The notes under the pieces were generated by a model. That model did not search any database. It worked only from the letters and a program-made list of their open reading frames with translations, and was not told the DNA's origin. Below, piece after piece: positions 22,850 to 34,835 of a DNA stretch of 64,000 nucleotides. This DNA is from Amborella trichopoda (taxonomy: Eukaryota > Streptophyta > Magnoliopsida > Amborellales > Amborellaceae). The stretch is from the NCBI RefSeq assembly GCF_000471905.2, contig NW_006500010.1:199633-263632 (forward strand), given 5' to 3'. The position numbers and the translations under genes were made by a program. How positions within the stretch are numbered: position 1 is the first letter of the stretch; each line of letters starts with the position of its first letter.

Positions 22850-23145
22850 TGTTAAAATATGTTGTTTCAGTGCATAAGATCTTTATGATGACTAAAATAT
22901 ATATTTTCGTCTGTAATTATAAAATTAAAAGTTTTAAACCTAGTGTAGATCAAACAGATCTATAGACACTCGAAAATCTTGAAATTGGATGGTTCAGATA
23001 ATGCATTACAAAATGTATTATTTATAGGACTTAATTTTTTTTGTTCACATGCATACATCTTGAGGTCGAAATGATTAATTATAGGGTTTTTCATCGTTAG
23101 AACAACTTTTTGGAGAGCCTTTTAGGTGCTTTATAAAGTTGACAA
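22850..23145. mobile_element. Family B MITE, degraded copy
   Basis: Shares with 51424-51773 and 34345-34735 the ordered motifs ATCAAACAGATCTATAGACA, GAAAATCTTGAAATTGGATG, TTCACATGCATACATCTTGA, and a GGTCGAAATGATTAATTA segment. Ends are eroded, so limits are approximate. Confidence 0.5.
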
Positions 23146-23150
23146 TTTAA

Positions 23151-23397
23151 GGGAAAGTTATATAAATAGGCTATTTACCTTTGATACAAGGTGATAACAA
23201 TTAACTATGACCATTAGATGTGCAATTGGGTGGCTGCATTTATTTCATTGACCAATCTCAAAGTTCAAAATAAAATTTATCGAACTTTGCAGCACACTCG
23301 AGCTATCATATTTCATATCGGATGGTTGTAAATAATTGTGACCTCCTTACACCAAAAGTAAATGGCCTCATTATATACAATCCCTTTCTATAAAAAG
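23151..23397. mobile_element. Family C hairpin MITE
   Basis: Left end ATAGGCTATTTACCTTTGAT and reverse complement of the right end AATGAGGCCATTTACTTTTG are matching inverted ends. The interior holds CCATTAGATGTGCAATTGGG and TGACCAATCTCAAAGTTCAA, as in the copy at 36909-37249. Confidence 0.6.
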
Positions 23398-23528
23398 GGG
23401 AATACATGCAGTTGAAAGTCAACAAAGGGGCATGTTGTTTGTGTCCGTATATTTTTGGGGGCAAGGATCTCACTTGAAGATTTAATTGACCCTTGTTTGG
23501 ATGTGGTAGTAGCAATATTTGAGTTTCA

Positions 23529-24062
23529 ACCAGTTTTTGCAAAATCAAATCGGAATGGTTAATCGGATATAGGCCGGAAGCAGTTTAACCAGCCTAACTA
23601 GTAAACTGGCTGATTCAACCGTTCTAACCAGACAAGTCTTGGACAGTCAAAAAATTGTTGAAAAAAATAAAAAAGATACAAAAAAATACTAAACTATGAA
23701 AACTATACAAAGAATGATTAAAACAAAACGCATTCAAATGAAGTTGAAAATCAATGAAAAAAAAAAAATGGGTTTGAAAAAATCAATTTGTACCTAGTGA
23801 GATTTTTAATTTTATTCGAAAAACATGAGAAAATATAAAAGTAGTATTAATGACCAAAACATTTTTTAAACTTTGCCATAATATAAAGAATATTAAAAAA
23901 TGTATTACAAACCAATTTTCTTATTTTTTAGGATTTTATATACATTTTTAAATTTATTTTTAAATATGGACCAATCGCCAAAACTGCCCACAACTAAAAC
24001 TGGCAAGAGGCCGGTTCCGATCCATCTGGGTGGTTATCGGCTAGATCGCCCGGTTTTTCTAA
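23529..24062. mobile_element. Family F element (about 535 bp), copy 1
   Basis: Colinear over its whole length with 25131-25642: a left block with TTAACC and CCGG motifs (AAATCGGAATGGTTAATCGG), AACCGTTCTAACCAGACAAG, an AT-rich core with GAATGATTAAAACAAAAC, and a right block ending in CGCCCGG then T-rich. No coding capacity. Superfamily not certain (hAT or MULE). Confidence 0.6.
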
Positions 24063-24807
24063 CATTGGTCTCAACTTTGCCGAATGTTATTACTTGAGGA
24101 GCACCATTTGGAAAACGCCTGTAGAGAGTAAATTCAGATCGGGAATCAATGAAAACTGACCCAATTCCGAGTCGAATTTGGAAATCATGCCAATCTTTTC
24201 AATTTTTGTATTGATTGATTCTCACATAGGAAAATCGCTCAGATCACTGATTTAGGTAACTGACTCGCCGATCCTTACCGATTTCCTAGATGGCATGTTC
24301 CACTAGATAATTTTGGTTTTAAAACATTGTTCCAGGTTAAGCATGAAAAAAGGCATCCAAAAAGGATCATAACTAACCCCAATGAGTCCCCAAAAATAGT
24401 CATATAACCAATTACACTTTCTTTGGATGTTGTGGCAGCCCTACCTAAACCAAGATGATTCTCTTTCCTTGATTTATAGGCTTCTTAAATTTATAATTCT
24501 TGGGTAATTTTATAATTCTTAAATTTATAATTTATAATTCTTCTTAAATTTATAATTCTTAAATTTATAATTCTTGTGATTTAATGCATTAATAGGCCAA
24601 GGAAAATCTACAAAACTCTCATGCTCGGACTATACTACAATCCAAGAACTGCTTGACGATATATACATATATTCATTGAATTCCATTGAATTTTGTAATA
24701 TAGATATGAACTTCCTATATAAAGGGATTCTTCTTGCTGATTTTTATGGTCAATTTGTTGTGCATTCATTTCGGTTATTACATATAATCTAGAAAGAAAA
24801 AATTTGG

Positions 24808-25020
24808 AGGGGGTGTCAACCTTATACTATAGAAAGCACATCCCAAAAAGACCTAGAAGTTATTATTCCAATATTGGAGAACCCTCTAATTGATCGTCTC
24901 GATCTTGAGATGTATGGATAATATACAAAAAATGATTTAAAGTATGGAAATCGTGCATCTTCTACCAACATCCATTTCAAGATTTTAAAGTTTTTATAGA
25001 TGGACCAAAATGTATAACTA
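24808..25020 (-). mobile_element. Family B MITE, partial reverse copy
   Basis: Starts GTGTCAACCTTATACTATAG and continues with AACCCTCTAATTGATCGTCT and CTTGAGATGTATGG, which is the reverse complement of the right half of 51424-51773. The remainder is diverged. Confidence 0.5.
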
Positions 25021-25130
25021 GGGGTAGAAATAGTTTTACTATCTAGGAGTTTCTAGCATCGAAACTGCATGTCTCGACAAGGTTTGAAAGTTTCATACTT
25101 TATTTGCTTGAAGCATAAGCCTTATACAAA

Positions 25131-25642
25131 CCAGTGTTTACAAAATCATACCAGAATGGTTAACCATATATGGGGCTGGAGGCGGTTTAACCGGCTTAAC
25201 CGATAAACCGGCTGATTTAACCGTTCTAACCAGACAAGTCCTGGGCGGTCAACAAATTGTTTAAAAAAATACAAAAAAATATACTAAAATATGGAAAATA
25301 TATAAAGAATGATTAAACAAAACACATTCAAATGAAGTTGAAAATTAATGAAAAAAATGGATTTTAAAAAATCGATTTGTGCTTAGGTTATTTTAATTTT
25401 TTTTCGAAAAAGATGGGAAAATATAAAAAGTGAGTATCAATAACCAAAACAATTTTTAAACTTTGCCATAATGCAAAGGATATTAAAAAATATCTTACAA
25501 ACATAATTTATTATTTTTTAGATTTTATATATTTTTTTTATTTTTTTAAAATACGGGCTGATCATCAAAACCGCTCGAAAACATAACTGACAAGGGGCTG
25601 GTTCCAATCCAGTTTGACAGTTACCGGTTACCTCACCCGGTT
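25131..25642. mobile_element. Family F element (512 bp), copy 2 with target duplication
   Basis: Homologous throughout to 23529-24062. The flanks are identical: TTATACAAA at 25122-25130 and again at 25643-25651, which I read as the target-site duplication (a shift of one or two bases is possible since the ends are A-rich). A third, diverged relative lies near 52495-52740. Confidence 0.65.
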
Positions 25643-26569
25643 TTATACAAACAACACTCAAAATGAAAAGAGCATATACAACATGCTCCAGCGAGGGCAA
25701 TAACTCTGTCCGACAATAGAGTAACTGGCGATGACTTTTTCATCCAAAATTAGGATCCACCTAAGTACCATTAAATTATTGTTTTCAGTAAAAAATTGTA
25801 TTTTAGGTTGAGAACCTAGATATTGCCCTTTAGAAATTGTATGATTCGCGTTCAATATTGAGATATTAATTTTTTTGAGGCATCTAGAAAAAACCAATTG
25901 ACTTTGTCCTTTTTTTTTTATATGTTTTTCTTCTCTGGTGGTTATTAGGCTTTAGAGGCTACATTCCCAAAAATTGAGGTCCAAAAAATTCTGTTAATAT
26001 GAGTTTTACCTGAGGGAGGAAATACACAGTATGCTCCCCTGAGAGCAGCAAAACAATTAAAAATAGTTATAATTCATATATTCACTTGCACATAGTATAT
26101 AACCATGATTTATGCAAAAGTTGAAGCTTTTATTTGGGTTTTAGTTCGGCAAGGGTGTTAACGTTGGATCAACTAAAGAAGAGATGGTACATAATGGTGA
26201 ATACATGCATGATTTCGCAAAAATGATGAAGAGGAAGAAGATCACCTTTTAATTGTAAGTGTGGTTTGTATAATACTGAGGCCCTAGTAATTGGTGTTCT
26301 ACAAATAGAGGGAGCCGTGGATCTAAGATCTCTTTGGAGGGAGATTATTGATGCTACATGTACCTTAGAGGTTTCTTCCAAACATGTCTGATTCGGAAGC
26401 TGATCATTCAGCCAAATAAGAGTTTCTTGTTTGGAGCTGGATATTCTTTGAGAACGGTTGCAATTTTGGAATTACGAATAAAACATCGTAATATTGGTAA
26501 TCTAAATCCAACAAAAATGTTATCTTTTTAACAATTTTTACTTCCAGATTTTTAAGTGGAAAAGTATAC

Positions 26570-27310
26570 GAAGTGACTAATTTATCATTAGTATAACGAG
26601 GTCATGATTAATATTGATTATTAGATGTGAAATTAAGTGACAACATTTATTTTATTGATCAAGCTCAAAGTTCAAAATAACTTCTCTCGAACTTTGTGAG
26701 ACACCCAAGTTATCAAATGTCAGTTATAAGTAAGGGCAAGCTTTTTATGTTTCCCCTATAGCATAGAAGTTATATCCTCCCCCTTATCCAACCAGCCATT
26801 CTGAATGGAGGGTTAAGATTGTCCCGATCACAATGTCACGTCTCTACATTATTTTTTTTTAAATTTATTTCTATGAACTATTTTGATACTAAATTTTGGA
26901 AGTCCATTCCTCTACTAAACTCGCACTGCGGAAAATATAAATTTTTTTTTTTCAATATAATAAAATGACCAAAATACCCTTGAAAATTTCAAAGGATATT
27001 TTGGTCATTGTATTTTATCGAAAATTTATTTTTAATATTTTTTATAGGTGCGCCCCAATGAGAAGATGACACGTACCAAATTTCATATTCATACAATTTG
27101 TATAAAAAGGTCTAAAAATAAAATACTTTGAGACGTCGGATCTACGATCAAACGGTGAGTGATTTTCTTGATCAAAATTGGACGACTAGATAGTAGGGGG
27201 AGGATAGAACTTCTATGCTGTAGGGAAAACATATAAACCTTTCCCTATAAATAATTGTGACCTCCTTGTACTGACTGTAAATAACCTCATTGTATACATT
27301 CCCTTTTTAA
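26570..27310. mobile_element. Family C MITE split by a family A MITE
   Basis: The left half (26570-26733; TTATTGATCAAGCTCAAAGT, GAGACACCCAAGTTATCA) and right half (27246-27310; ATTGTGACCTCCTTGTACTG, AACCTCATTGTATACATT) together form a family C element. It is interrupted exactly by the 512-bp family A element. This shows that family A moved after this family C copy had inserted. Confidence 0.65.
26734..27245 (+). mobile_element. Family A MULE-type MITE (512 bp)
   Basis: Terminal inverted repeats of about 50 bp: the left end GGGCAAGCTTTTTATGTTTC runs to TATATCCTCCCCC, and the reversed right end GGGAAAGGTTTATATGTTTT runs to CTATCCTCCCCC. Flanks TATAAGTAA (26725-26733) and TATAAATAA (27246-27254) form a 9-bp target duplication with one mismatch, the length typical of Mutator-like elements. 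The interior is AT-rich and non-coding. Confidence 0.8.
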
Positions 27311-28976
27311 ATACTGACCATTTTCCTTTCAGAATGAGCTTTGCACTTGCATAATAGTGCGAATAATTCATTCACTTAATACACATACTCGATTTCAATG
27401 ATTTTCTCTTGGTGACCAATATTACGAGACTCAATCGAGTCTACTTGAACTGGGCCTAATCCACTTAAACTTAGCCAAGTTCCTCAGCCTTGCCCTATAG
27501 CCTTGCCCATAGGGCAGGGAATGAGTTACCCCGAGTTTTGTATATAGCTCGATGCTAATAAAAAAGTACATTAAAAATAAAAAAATAAAAAAGCATAGGA
27601 TTGTTGTATAATCTTTTATATATATTTTAGATTTTTAATAAATTTGCTGTGTTATTTTTGCCATAATCCCTATTTTTATATGTTTCTTTATTTGGACTTT
27701 TTTTTAAAAAAATATCCTAGGCTATAAATCAATTTATTTAGGTAGATTTTTATATTTTAAACTAAATTGAATTTTTTAAGTTTACTTTTGGTATTATTGA
27801 ACTTTTATTACATTTGTTTATTTTTTTTAAATTTTGTATTTTTAAAAGAAATTATTCTAAGACTCTTTGCTCTATAGAGTATACTTTCCACTGTGGGGAA
27901 CAACGTGACCTCTTAGTTAGGGTGATTTTTGTGGTTATATATGCATAAAATGATTTTGACTCGTGAGGTGGAAGGAATGAAAATGTCAAGATACGTTTCA
28001 TTTTATATACCATGAACTACAATCAATAATTAACCCAAAACATTTATACCAATGTGATCAATTCGGAATTTTAGTATAATAATCTGAAATTTTTCTTTTG
28101 TTAGGATATTGGATGTGAATACCTAGGACCTCCAAACGAGTGTTTTTTTACCAATTTTTTTGACTTTTTTTTGTATATTATTGTCGCAAAAGATTTCATA
28201 TTCCCTTAGGAATATACTATGCATCTACCCAAGCACGCAAAAACTCATGCTAATAATATTTTTCAGTTGAACGTGGGGAATATAATCTCTAGAACATAAG
28301 ACTAGCTTCAAACGAAAAATAATTTAGCTCTCATTCTCTGCGTGCCTATAAAAATGACATCCCAAGATTGGGTAGGAACCATCCAATTTTTTGAAAGAAA
28401 GATATAGATGTTCAAGATCTCAAAATCTAAATTTGTACTTGAAAATAATATACTCAGCTGAATCACCAAAACTGGAATAAAAATTTCCAAATAGCAATTT
28501 TGAAAAGTATATGAAAAGGCAATTTCTTTATGGCACAAGAAGGTCTGAATCACTCTTATCTGTCGGATTTCAAATCAGGTGGTTGTGAGTGTATCATTGA
28601 TAGGTTTAAAATGTAAAAAAAATTGCTCAATCTTTGTGATACAACTCAAACTATAAAATTTTAAATTGGATGGCTAAAGGTATTTATGACCTCCTTGTAA
28701 CGAAAGTAAATAGTATCTTAGTATACATTTGCTCCATGAGACCATTTAATCACTCACCATGTGATCCACTCACACTCTCTCTCACTCTCTATCTCTTGTA
28801 TGTGAGCACACGGTGTCATAGTATATAATCATTATTTTTCATGATCAATACATTCATTTTTCTCACTATGACACCCTATACCAAAGTTACCATGTTGTGG
28901 TTTTCATTCTCACCATTAACCCTAATCTACTAACACCTTAAAAAAAGCTAGCTCCTACTCTACTTGAAAAAACGGG

Positions 28977-29096
28977 TAGGGGCTTGTCTTCTCCCACTCA
29001 ATTACACCCCCCCCCCGGGCTTGTCTTCTCCCACTCAATTACACCCCCCCCCCCCGGGCTTGTCTTCTCCCACTCAATTACACCCCCCCCCCCACC
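28977..29096. repeat. Triplicated unit ending in poly-C
   Basis: The segment GGGCTTGTCTTCTCCCACTC followed by AATTACA and a run of 9-13 C occurs three times in tandem. The minus strand has G-runs long enough to form quadruplexes. Replication slippage at the homopolymer may explain the copies, and an assembly error is also possible. Confidence 0.8.
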
Positions 29097-29111
29097 CAAA
29101 AAAAAAGGAAA

Positions 29112-29494
29112 AATGTTATATAGAGCGGAGGCTCTAAACAATTAAATTTGAACCTACCTCCAAAATTTAACTAGAAGAAGTTGTTTGGATGCCCAAATAT
29201 CTTCAAATTGATCATCTTGACATCAAGATGCATGGACATGAGAAAATAATGGATTGCAAGTTTTAGAAATAGCGTATTTTATAACGTATTTTTTATCGTT
29301 ATTTTTAAAGATTTTCAAATTTTCATAGATATGTCTATCTACACTATTTTTGAAGCTTTAAACTTCAAAAATAAATATGAAACTATATTTTAAGGCTATC
29401 ACAAAGATTATCAATATTGAAACCATATTTCTAGACACTATTTGAAGGTAGGCTTTAATTTGATTGTTTGGAGCCTAGGATACAAACTGCACCC
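29112..29494 (-). mobile_element. Family B-related MITE, reverse copy
   Basis: Inverted ends: GGAGGCTCTAAACAATTAAA on the left and CCTAGGCTCCAAACAATCAA as reverse complement of the right. The interior GAAGTTGTTTGGATGCCC and TTGATCATCTTGACATCAAG match the family B core in reverse. The A-rich flanks conceal any target duplication. Confidence 0.5.
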
Positions 29495-30659
29495 AAAAAA
29501 AAAAAAATACATTCATTTTTCTCACTCACCATGTGATCGATTTGCTCTCTCTCGTACGTGTATGTGAGCAACCATTATTATCTTTCATTTTATTGTTAAA
29601 AATAAGTTTCAAAGTTTTTACCATTTCATTCCACAGTTCTCATCAAAAAAAGGAAAAAAATAGTGCTGCTTAGAAAGCGTCATTCATATATGAATATACT
29701 ACATTATGAGAGAGCCTTCAATGACGCATGCAATCTGGTGCATAATACCGGTTGATATAAAATCAAAGGAAACAATTTTGGTGCGTTGTCATTGAATTGC
29801 ATCCCTATAAAAAATAAAAAAAAAATGAAAAAAATATCTCAAAGATGGATTTTGGATTTAAAACTTCACAAGTCGAAAAAATTTGGCCACTACGATCATG
29901 GATATTTTAAAATAAATAGCTAAATATTAAAAATAAACCATGCCAGGAAAATCAAAATGAATGGTAAAATAATAATAATAAAAAACCAAAATTTATAATC
30001 ATTTAGCTTACAACTTAAATTACTTAGGACACAGTTTCTACGAGTCCCGAACTCATACGTAGGAATATGGCAGCCCTCAATAATACATTTTTCAAATAGA
30101 TATTGACCTTAACTTTTAAAGAACATAGAGTCCCCAACATGGAGAGCATTAATGTGTAAAATAAATAAAATTTTAAAAATAAAATGGTATATTTTTTTAA
30201 GAAAATATTTAAACCAATGATTTTACTTTCTTTTTTTTGGTGGGACCTTCATTACATCTATGACGAATGGCTTATGCATTATGGGATGCAAATGCAGAAA
30301 TGCATCCCCAATGTATATAATATTTTTTTAATTGTTAATTGTCAAATTCATGACTGTGGTGGTTGAAAATTTCCAATTGAGAAATTTGCATCCAAAATCA
30401 ATATCTAATAGGAATTCAGATGTCGGAGAGAGAGAGAGAGAGATAGAGAGAGGTGAACTTGAACAAAATAACACGTTACATCAAAATCTCACTTCACTGG
30501 GAAAAATACTCCCTTGAGAAACACAGAAAGAAAAAAAAAAAAGAAAAGAAAAGGAAAGGAAAGGAGAAGTGTGTTTTAAAGAAGAACCATGGTCATATGG
30601 AGGTTTCAAATATTTAAGCTCTCCCCTCTCCATGAAGTACTAACAAAAGCATAGCTTGA

Positions 30660-30859
30660 CTAGAAGAAGGTGAAGGTATTTGGTCTCATGCTCCCATAGC
30701 TCCCTCCAGCATATGTATTGAGAAGTATCTCATTTTGTGTGCACCAAAAATCAGCTTTGAGACCCCCTCTCCTTAGGGCTTTGAGGATCTTATTTCTGTG
30801 TGCATACCCCATCACTGTTACCTTTTGGGTGCTCAATTCCACTTCAACCCTTTCAATCC
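30660..30859 (-). CDS. HMA-domain protein (HIPP-like), last exon or fragment
   Basis: The minus strand encodes the second half of a heavy-metal-associated domain, GIERVEVELSTQKVTVMGYA followed by HRNKILKALRRGGLKADFW. The tail ends YGSMRPNTFTFF, without a CaaX isoprenylation box. HMA proteins of this class bind metals such as copper or zinc through a CXXC in the first half. A candidate CIKC lies upstream on the same strand at 31024-31035, but joining it to this exon does not keep the frame with any canonical donor I can see. The likely acceptor is GTTTGAAG at 30860. It may be a real two- or three-exon gene with an unfound first exon, or a pseudogene fragment. Stop TAG at 30660-30662. Confidence 0.55.
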
Positions 30860-33130
30860 CTTCAAACCCAACCAAGGAAATACAACAAACGAATCACTAT
30901 TAAGTCTCTCTCTAAAATAAGCTCAAAGCATAAAATATATAATATATATAAAAAAATATATATTATTATTTTACAAAAAATAATACTTGTACAAACGCGC
31001 CTTGTCCTAACTTTTGAAGTATGACACTTTATACATCGATGCTCCAATGATAGTACCATGTAACACTCATAAGCTAGAGCCATTTTCGAGACGACCATCA
31101 CCAAGCAGCAAATAAATTACCGACTGTTTAAATATTTGTTTAAATAATCCAAAAAACATGACACTCGAAAGGCTTTTTTCTGGTGCCCTAAAGAAGTTGG
31201 TGAAACTAGGGTAGGTGTGGAAATACATGGAAAAATATTTTTCCATTGCTAATGATGGAGAAATACATGGAAAAAGTCGAAGAAATAAACTCATTTGTAT
31301 ATAAATTCACTTAAATTTTGTACATGACCTTGACAAGATCAATGAAATATGCAATCATAAAAATTATATTTATAGTTTTCCTTTGGAAAATAGTTTGTAG
31401 CTTTTGGAAACTTTACTAGACCTCGATCATATTTAATGACTGTTTTAATTTTGGAAACTAACTATAAAATTCTCATAATTGGATCCGTTCTCGCAAATGC
31501 TAAGAAAATTAATAAAAATACACCTTTTATTTTGGATAGACATTTCCTTATTCTTCTCTCGCAGTTTATCCCAGCCATCTCCACTTTTAACTCGACAGTC
31601 TGCAAAACAGAAAAACACTATTCTCAGCTAAATAATGAAGGTGACGTTAAATCAAAGAAAGAAAAATCAGTGAGCTGACTTAGAATCGCCTGTAGTAGCT
31701 CAGACTAGGATAGACCTCAACCAGTTGTCGAGAACCTGGCAGTTCATCATATTGGGAACATATAGGGTCTCAGATGAGTCCGGAGTCCACAGGATAGTTT
31801 ATCAGTTTTAAATTTACATATTTCTTATATGTTTTCATTATTTAGGTCGATTCATCTGGAATCTTAGCGAACTCGGGAATCTGTTGGCTGAGTGAGTGCT
31901 CGAGTGCCAACACCGCATTCTTAATTTTAACCGACTGTAACAATCTATGATTGCCAAGGTAATCACTGCAATAACAATGATAATAACCTGGAAATGATAA
32001 TAAATTTGGGATCAATACTAATCATTAGAATAAAAAATGTAATGGATTTATTATTTCGTTATGCACTTGTGAGATCGTTTGTTTATTTTCCCATTTACCC
32101 CACAAAATATTGGAAGGCAAAAATAAAAGGGATAGTGACTAAAAAATGACAAATTATGTATGTAAAACATATGACATGAAAATCATGAGAGGAGAAAGGT
32201 TGGGAGCACCGACAAAAAGCATTGAAATTCAAGATTTCTCATTTTCTATTTTGACTCAAACACAAGACATACAAATGTGTACCAAATTCTAAGCAATATG
32301 TAAAGGAAACAGTAGAGAATAATATAAATTTGAATTATAACTAACGATGCATCAAAATAGAATTTCCATGAGAACATGATAAAACGCACACATTGGGAAG
32401 AGAGAGAGAGCAATCCTACCGTACCTCCATGATCAGTCAAACTTGAGGAAACAATAATGAAGAAACAGAGATGCAGAGAGATATGGAAGCGAAATGACAG
32501 GGGAGCAGTTGTTTCTTTTTGTGTTTGTGTGGGGAAGAAGAGGGTATATAGAGAGAGAAAAGGGTGGGAGTATTCATCATGGATAATCAAGAAAGCTGGT
32601 GATGGGTAGGCAAAACAAGATGAATGTTTCGTTCCCTTTCCTTTTTGAAAGTTTCATGGCATGGGAATACGTTTATTCCTTGGTTTCCTTCAGCTCAACG
32701 TTCAAGGTTGGCCCTTAAGAAAGCCTTTCATTTTCTTCTTTTTTTCTCTCTCTTCTCCTCTCTTTCTCTCTCTTGGGCGTTGGTTGAAAGGAATATTCAA
32801 ACAATATCACATGGTTAGTTATTCTTTTTTACTTTAGAATTTATAGGGAGAGAGTGTGTGCTCATAAGGATTTTATGAAATTTTTGTATATTTTATTTCT
32901 ATGCTTTTAATGGATAATTGTGGGGATTCGAACCCGGAATCTGATGGGGCTTGGAGATACGTTGGGCTTTTCTTTACTTGTGAATTATGATGGTTGCAAG
33001 TTTCGAATGATGGCGTTGACCGGTCTAACATGGCTTTTGGGCACAGCCCAAATTACTTTGTTACCCCCATCACACTATTGATATGAAGTTACGAACAACT
33101 TATATCTAGGTAAAGGATTGTATCTTATAA

Positions 33131-33645
33131 GGGAAACCTTTTTTATTTCCCCCTTATAACGTAGGAGTTTTATGTTTTCTTTTATTCAACCGTCTATATG
33201 TTAATGGAGGGCTAAGATTGCCCTAATCACAATGTCACGTTTCTACACTGTTTTATTTTTAATTTTTTTCTATAAATTGCTTTAATACCAAATTTTGGAC
33301 GTCCATTCCTATATTAAACTCGCACTAACGAAAAATATATAAAAAAATATTTTTAATAAAATAAAATGATCAATATACCCTTGAAAGTTTCAATGGGTAT
33401 TTTGGTTATTATATTTTATCAAAAAATTATTGTTAATATTTTTTATAGGCGCTCCCCAATGAGAATATGCCACGTACTAAATTTTATATTAAAAAAAATA
33501 CTATTAAAAAAACTAAAAATAAAATACTTTGAGACGTCGGATCTAAGATCAAACAATGAGTGGCTCTCTTAATAAAAATGGACGACTGGATGATAGTAGG
33601 AACATAGAACTTCTATGCTGTAGGAGAAACGTAGAAAGCTTTCCC
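33131..33645 (+). mobile_element. Family A MULE-type MITE (515 bp), perfect target duplication
   Basis: Same structure as 26734-27245, starting GGGAAACCTTTTTTATTTCC and ending GAAAGCTTTCCC. It is flanked by perfect 9-bp duplications ATCTTATAA at 33122-33130 and 33646-33654. This fixes the element boundaries and the superfamily type. Confidence 0.85.
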
Positions 33646-33668
33646 ATCTTATAATATTATATAACTTT

Positions 33669-34023
33669 GGGAGGGGTTTGTATAAGGTGCCCACCTTATA
33701 TTATAGATAGATGTGGTTTTGTATTAGAAATATTACTGCGGATCAAAATAACTGTAACTATAGAAAATAAAATTTTAATAACAATGCAGATGGAGTAAAT
33801 ATATAAACATTTGAAAATCTTAAAAATAGACCGTCCAGATGCTTGTTACAACATGTACTATTTTTTGGTCTTGGGATTTATTTATTTATTTATATACATG
33901 CAACTTGAAGTAAAGATGATCTAATGGAATGTTTTCCAACTTTGGAACATTGTTTTCTATTGGATTTTTGAGATGCACTTTACTTCTATAATGCAAAGTT
34001 ACACCCTTATATAAACTTTTTCC
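33669..34023. mobile_element. Family B MITE
   Basis: Starts with a GGGAGGGGTTTGTATAAGGT end and finishes with CTTATATAAACTTTTTCC, whose reverse complement resembles the start. The interior holds GAAAATCTTAAAAATAGACC and ATACATGCAACTTGAAG, as in 51424-51773. The target duplication is not readable. Confidence 0.6.
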
Positions 34024-34344
34024 TTTGATTTTTGTATAAGGAGATCACAATTTTTCACAGCTATTAAAAGTGAAATTCAAAGGCTAGAATTACAAAGAAA
34101 GTTTTTCTTTTGGACTTTTCATGATAATAAGCATAAATCTAGTGTAAGATATCAATATAAACATGTACCATGATATGTGTAATCATGTTTGTTACGATCG
34201 TAATTGTCATCACCGTCCAAACTATTAATGGACTGTCATGGAAGAGAGTGAGTTGGAGTACGATATAAACAAAACCCAAGTATAGTAGGTTGTCCTCTCT
34301 CCTCACCCTTAAAGTAGGACCAATAATAAGAGTCATTTACATTA

Positions 34345-34735
34345 GGGTGTGGTTTCTATAAAGTTGTAACCTTAAACAATCCAATTAAGGCACAACCTCC
34401 AAAGTTTATTATAACATGTAATTTTGGTGTAAAAAATGATCAAAATTATTTCAAATTTTATTTTCATATCTAATTATAAAAATTTAAACTCCAAAAGTGG
34501 TTGAAATCAAGTAGATCTATAAATATATAAAAATCTAGAAAATGAATGGTTTGGATAATGTGTTTCAAGATGCACTGATTTCAAGACTCGATTTTTTTTT
34601 TCATATTCATACATGTTGACATTGAGATGATCAATTAGAGTATTTTTCAACATTAAAATACTATTTTTCGATGGATTTTTGAAATGCACCTTTAATTCTT
34701 CATTTTAAAGTTGCAACCTTATATAAACTTTAAGG
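34345..34735. mobile_element. Family B MITE (about 391 bp)
   Basis: Left end GGGTGTGGTTTCTATAAAGT and, reversed, the right end GTTTATATAAGGTTGCAACT. TTACATTA occurs immediately outside both ends (34337-34344 and 34736-34743), compatible with a 9-bp duplication with one mismatch. Confidence 0.65.
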
Positions 34736-34835
34736 TTACATTATAATGTATTTTGGTCATTTTATAAGGATTTTAAAGTTGCAACCTTATATAAACTTTA
34801 AGGTTACATTATAATGTATTTTGGTCATTTATAAG
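34704..34835. repeat. Tandem duplication of MITE end plus flank (about 65 bp)
   Basis: ATTTTAAAGTTGCAACCTTA through ATGTATTTTGGTCATTT is present twice head to tail. It copies the right end of the family B element at 34345-34735 together with its target flank, so it arose after insertion. Confidence 0.8.

Noticed and set aside
32246..32590. 114-codon minus-strand frame
   Set aside because: Hydrophobic, T-rich translation with no domain; tested as the first exon of the HMA gene but carries no CXXC.
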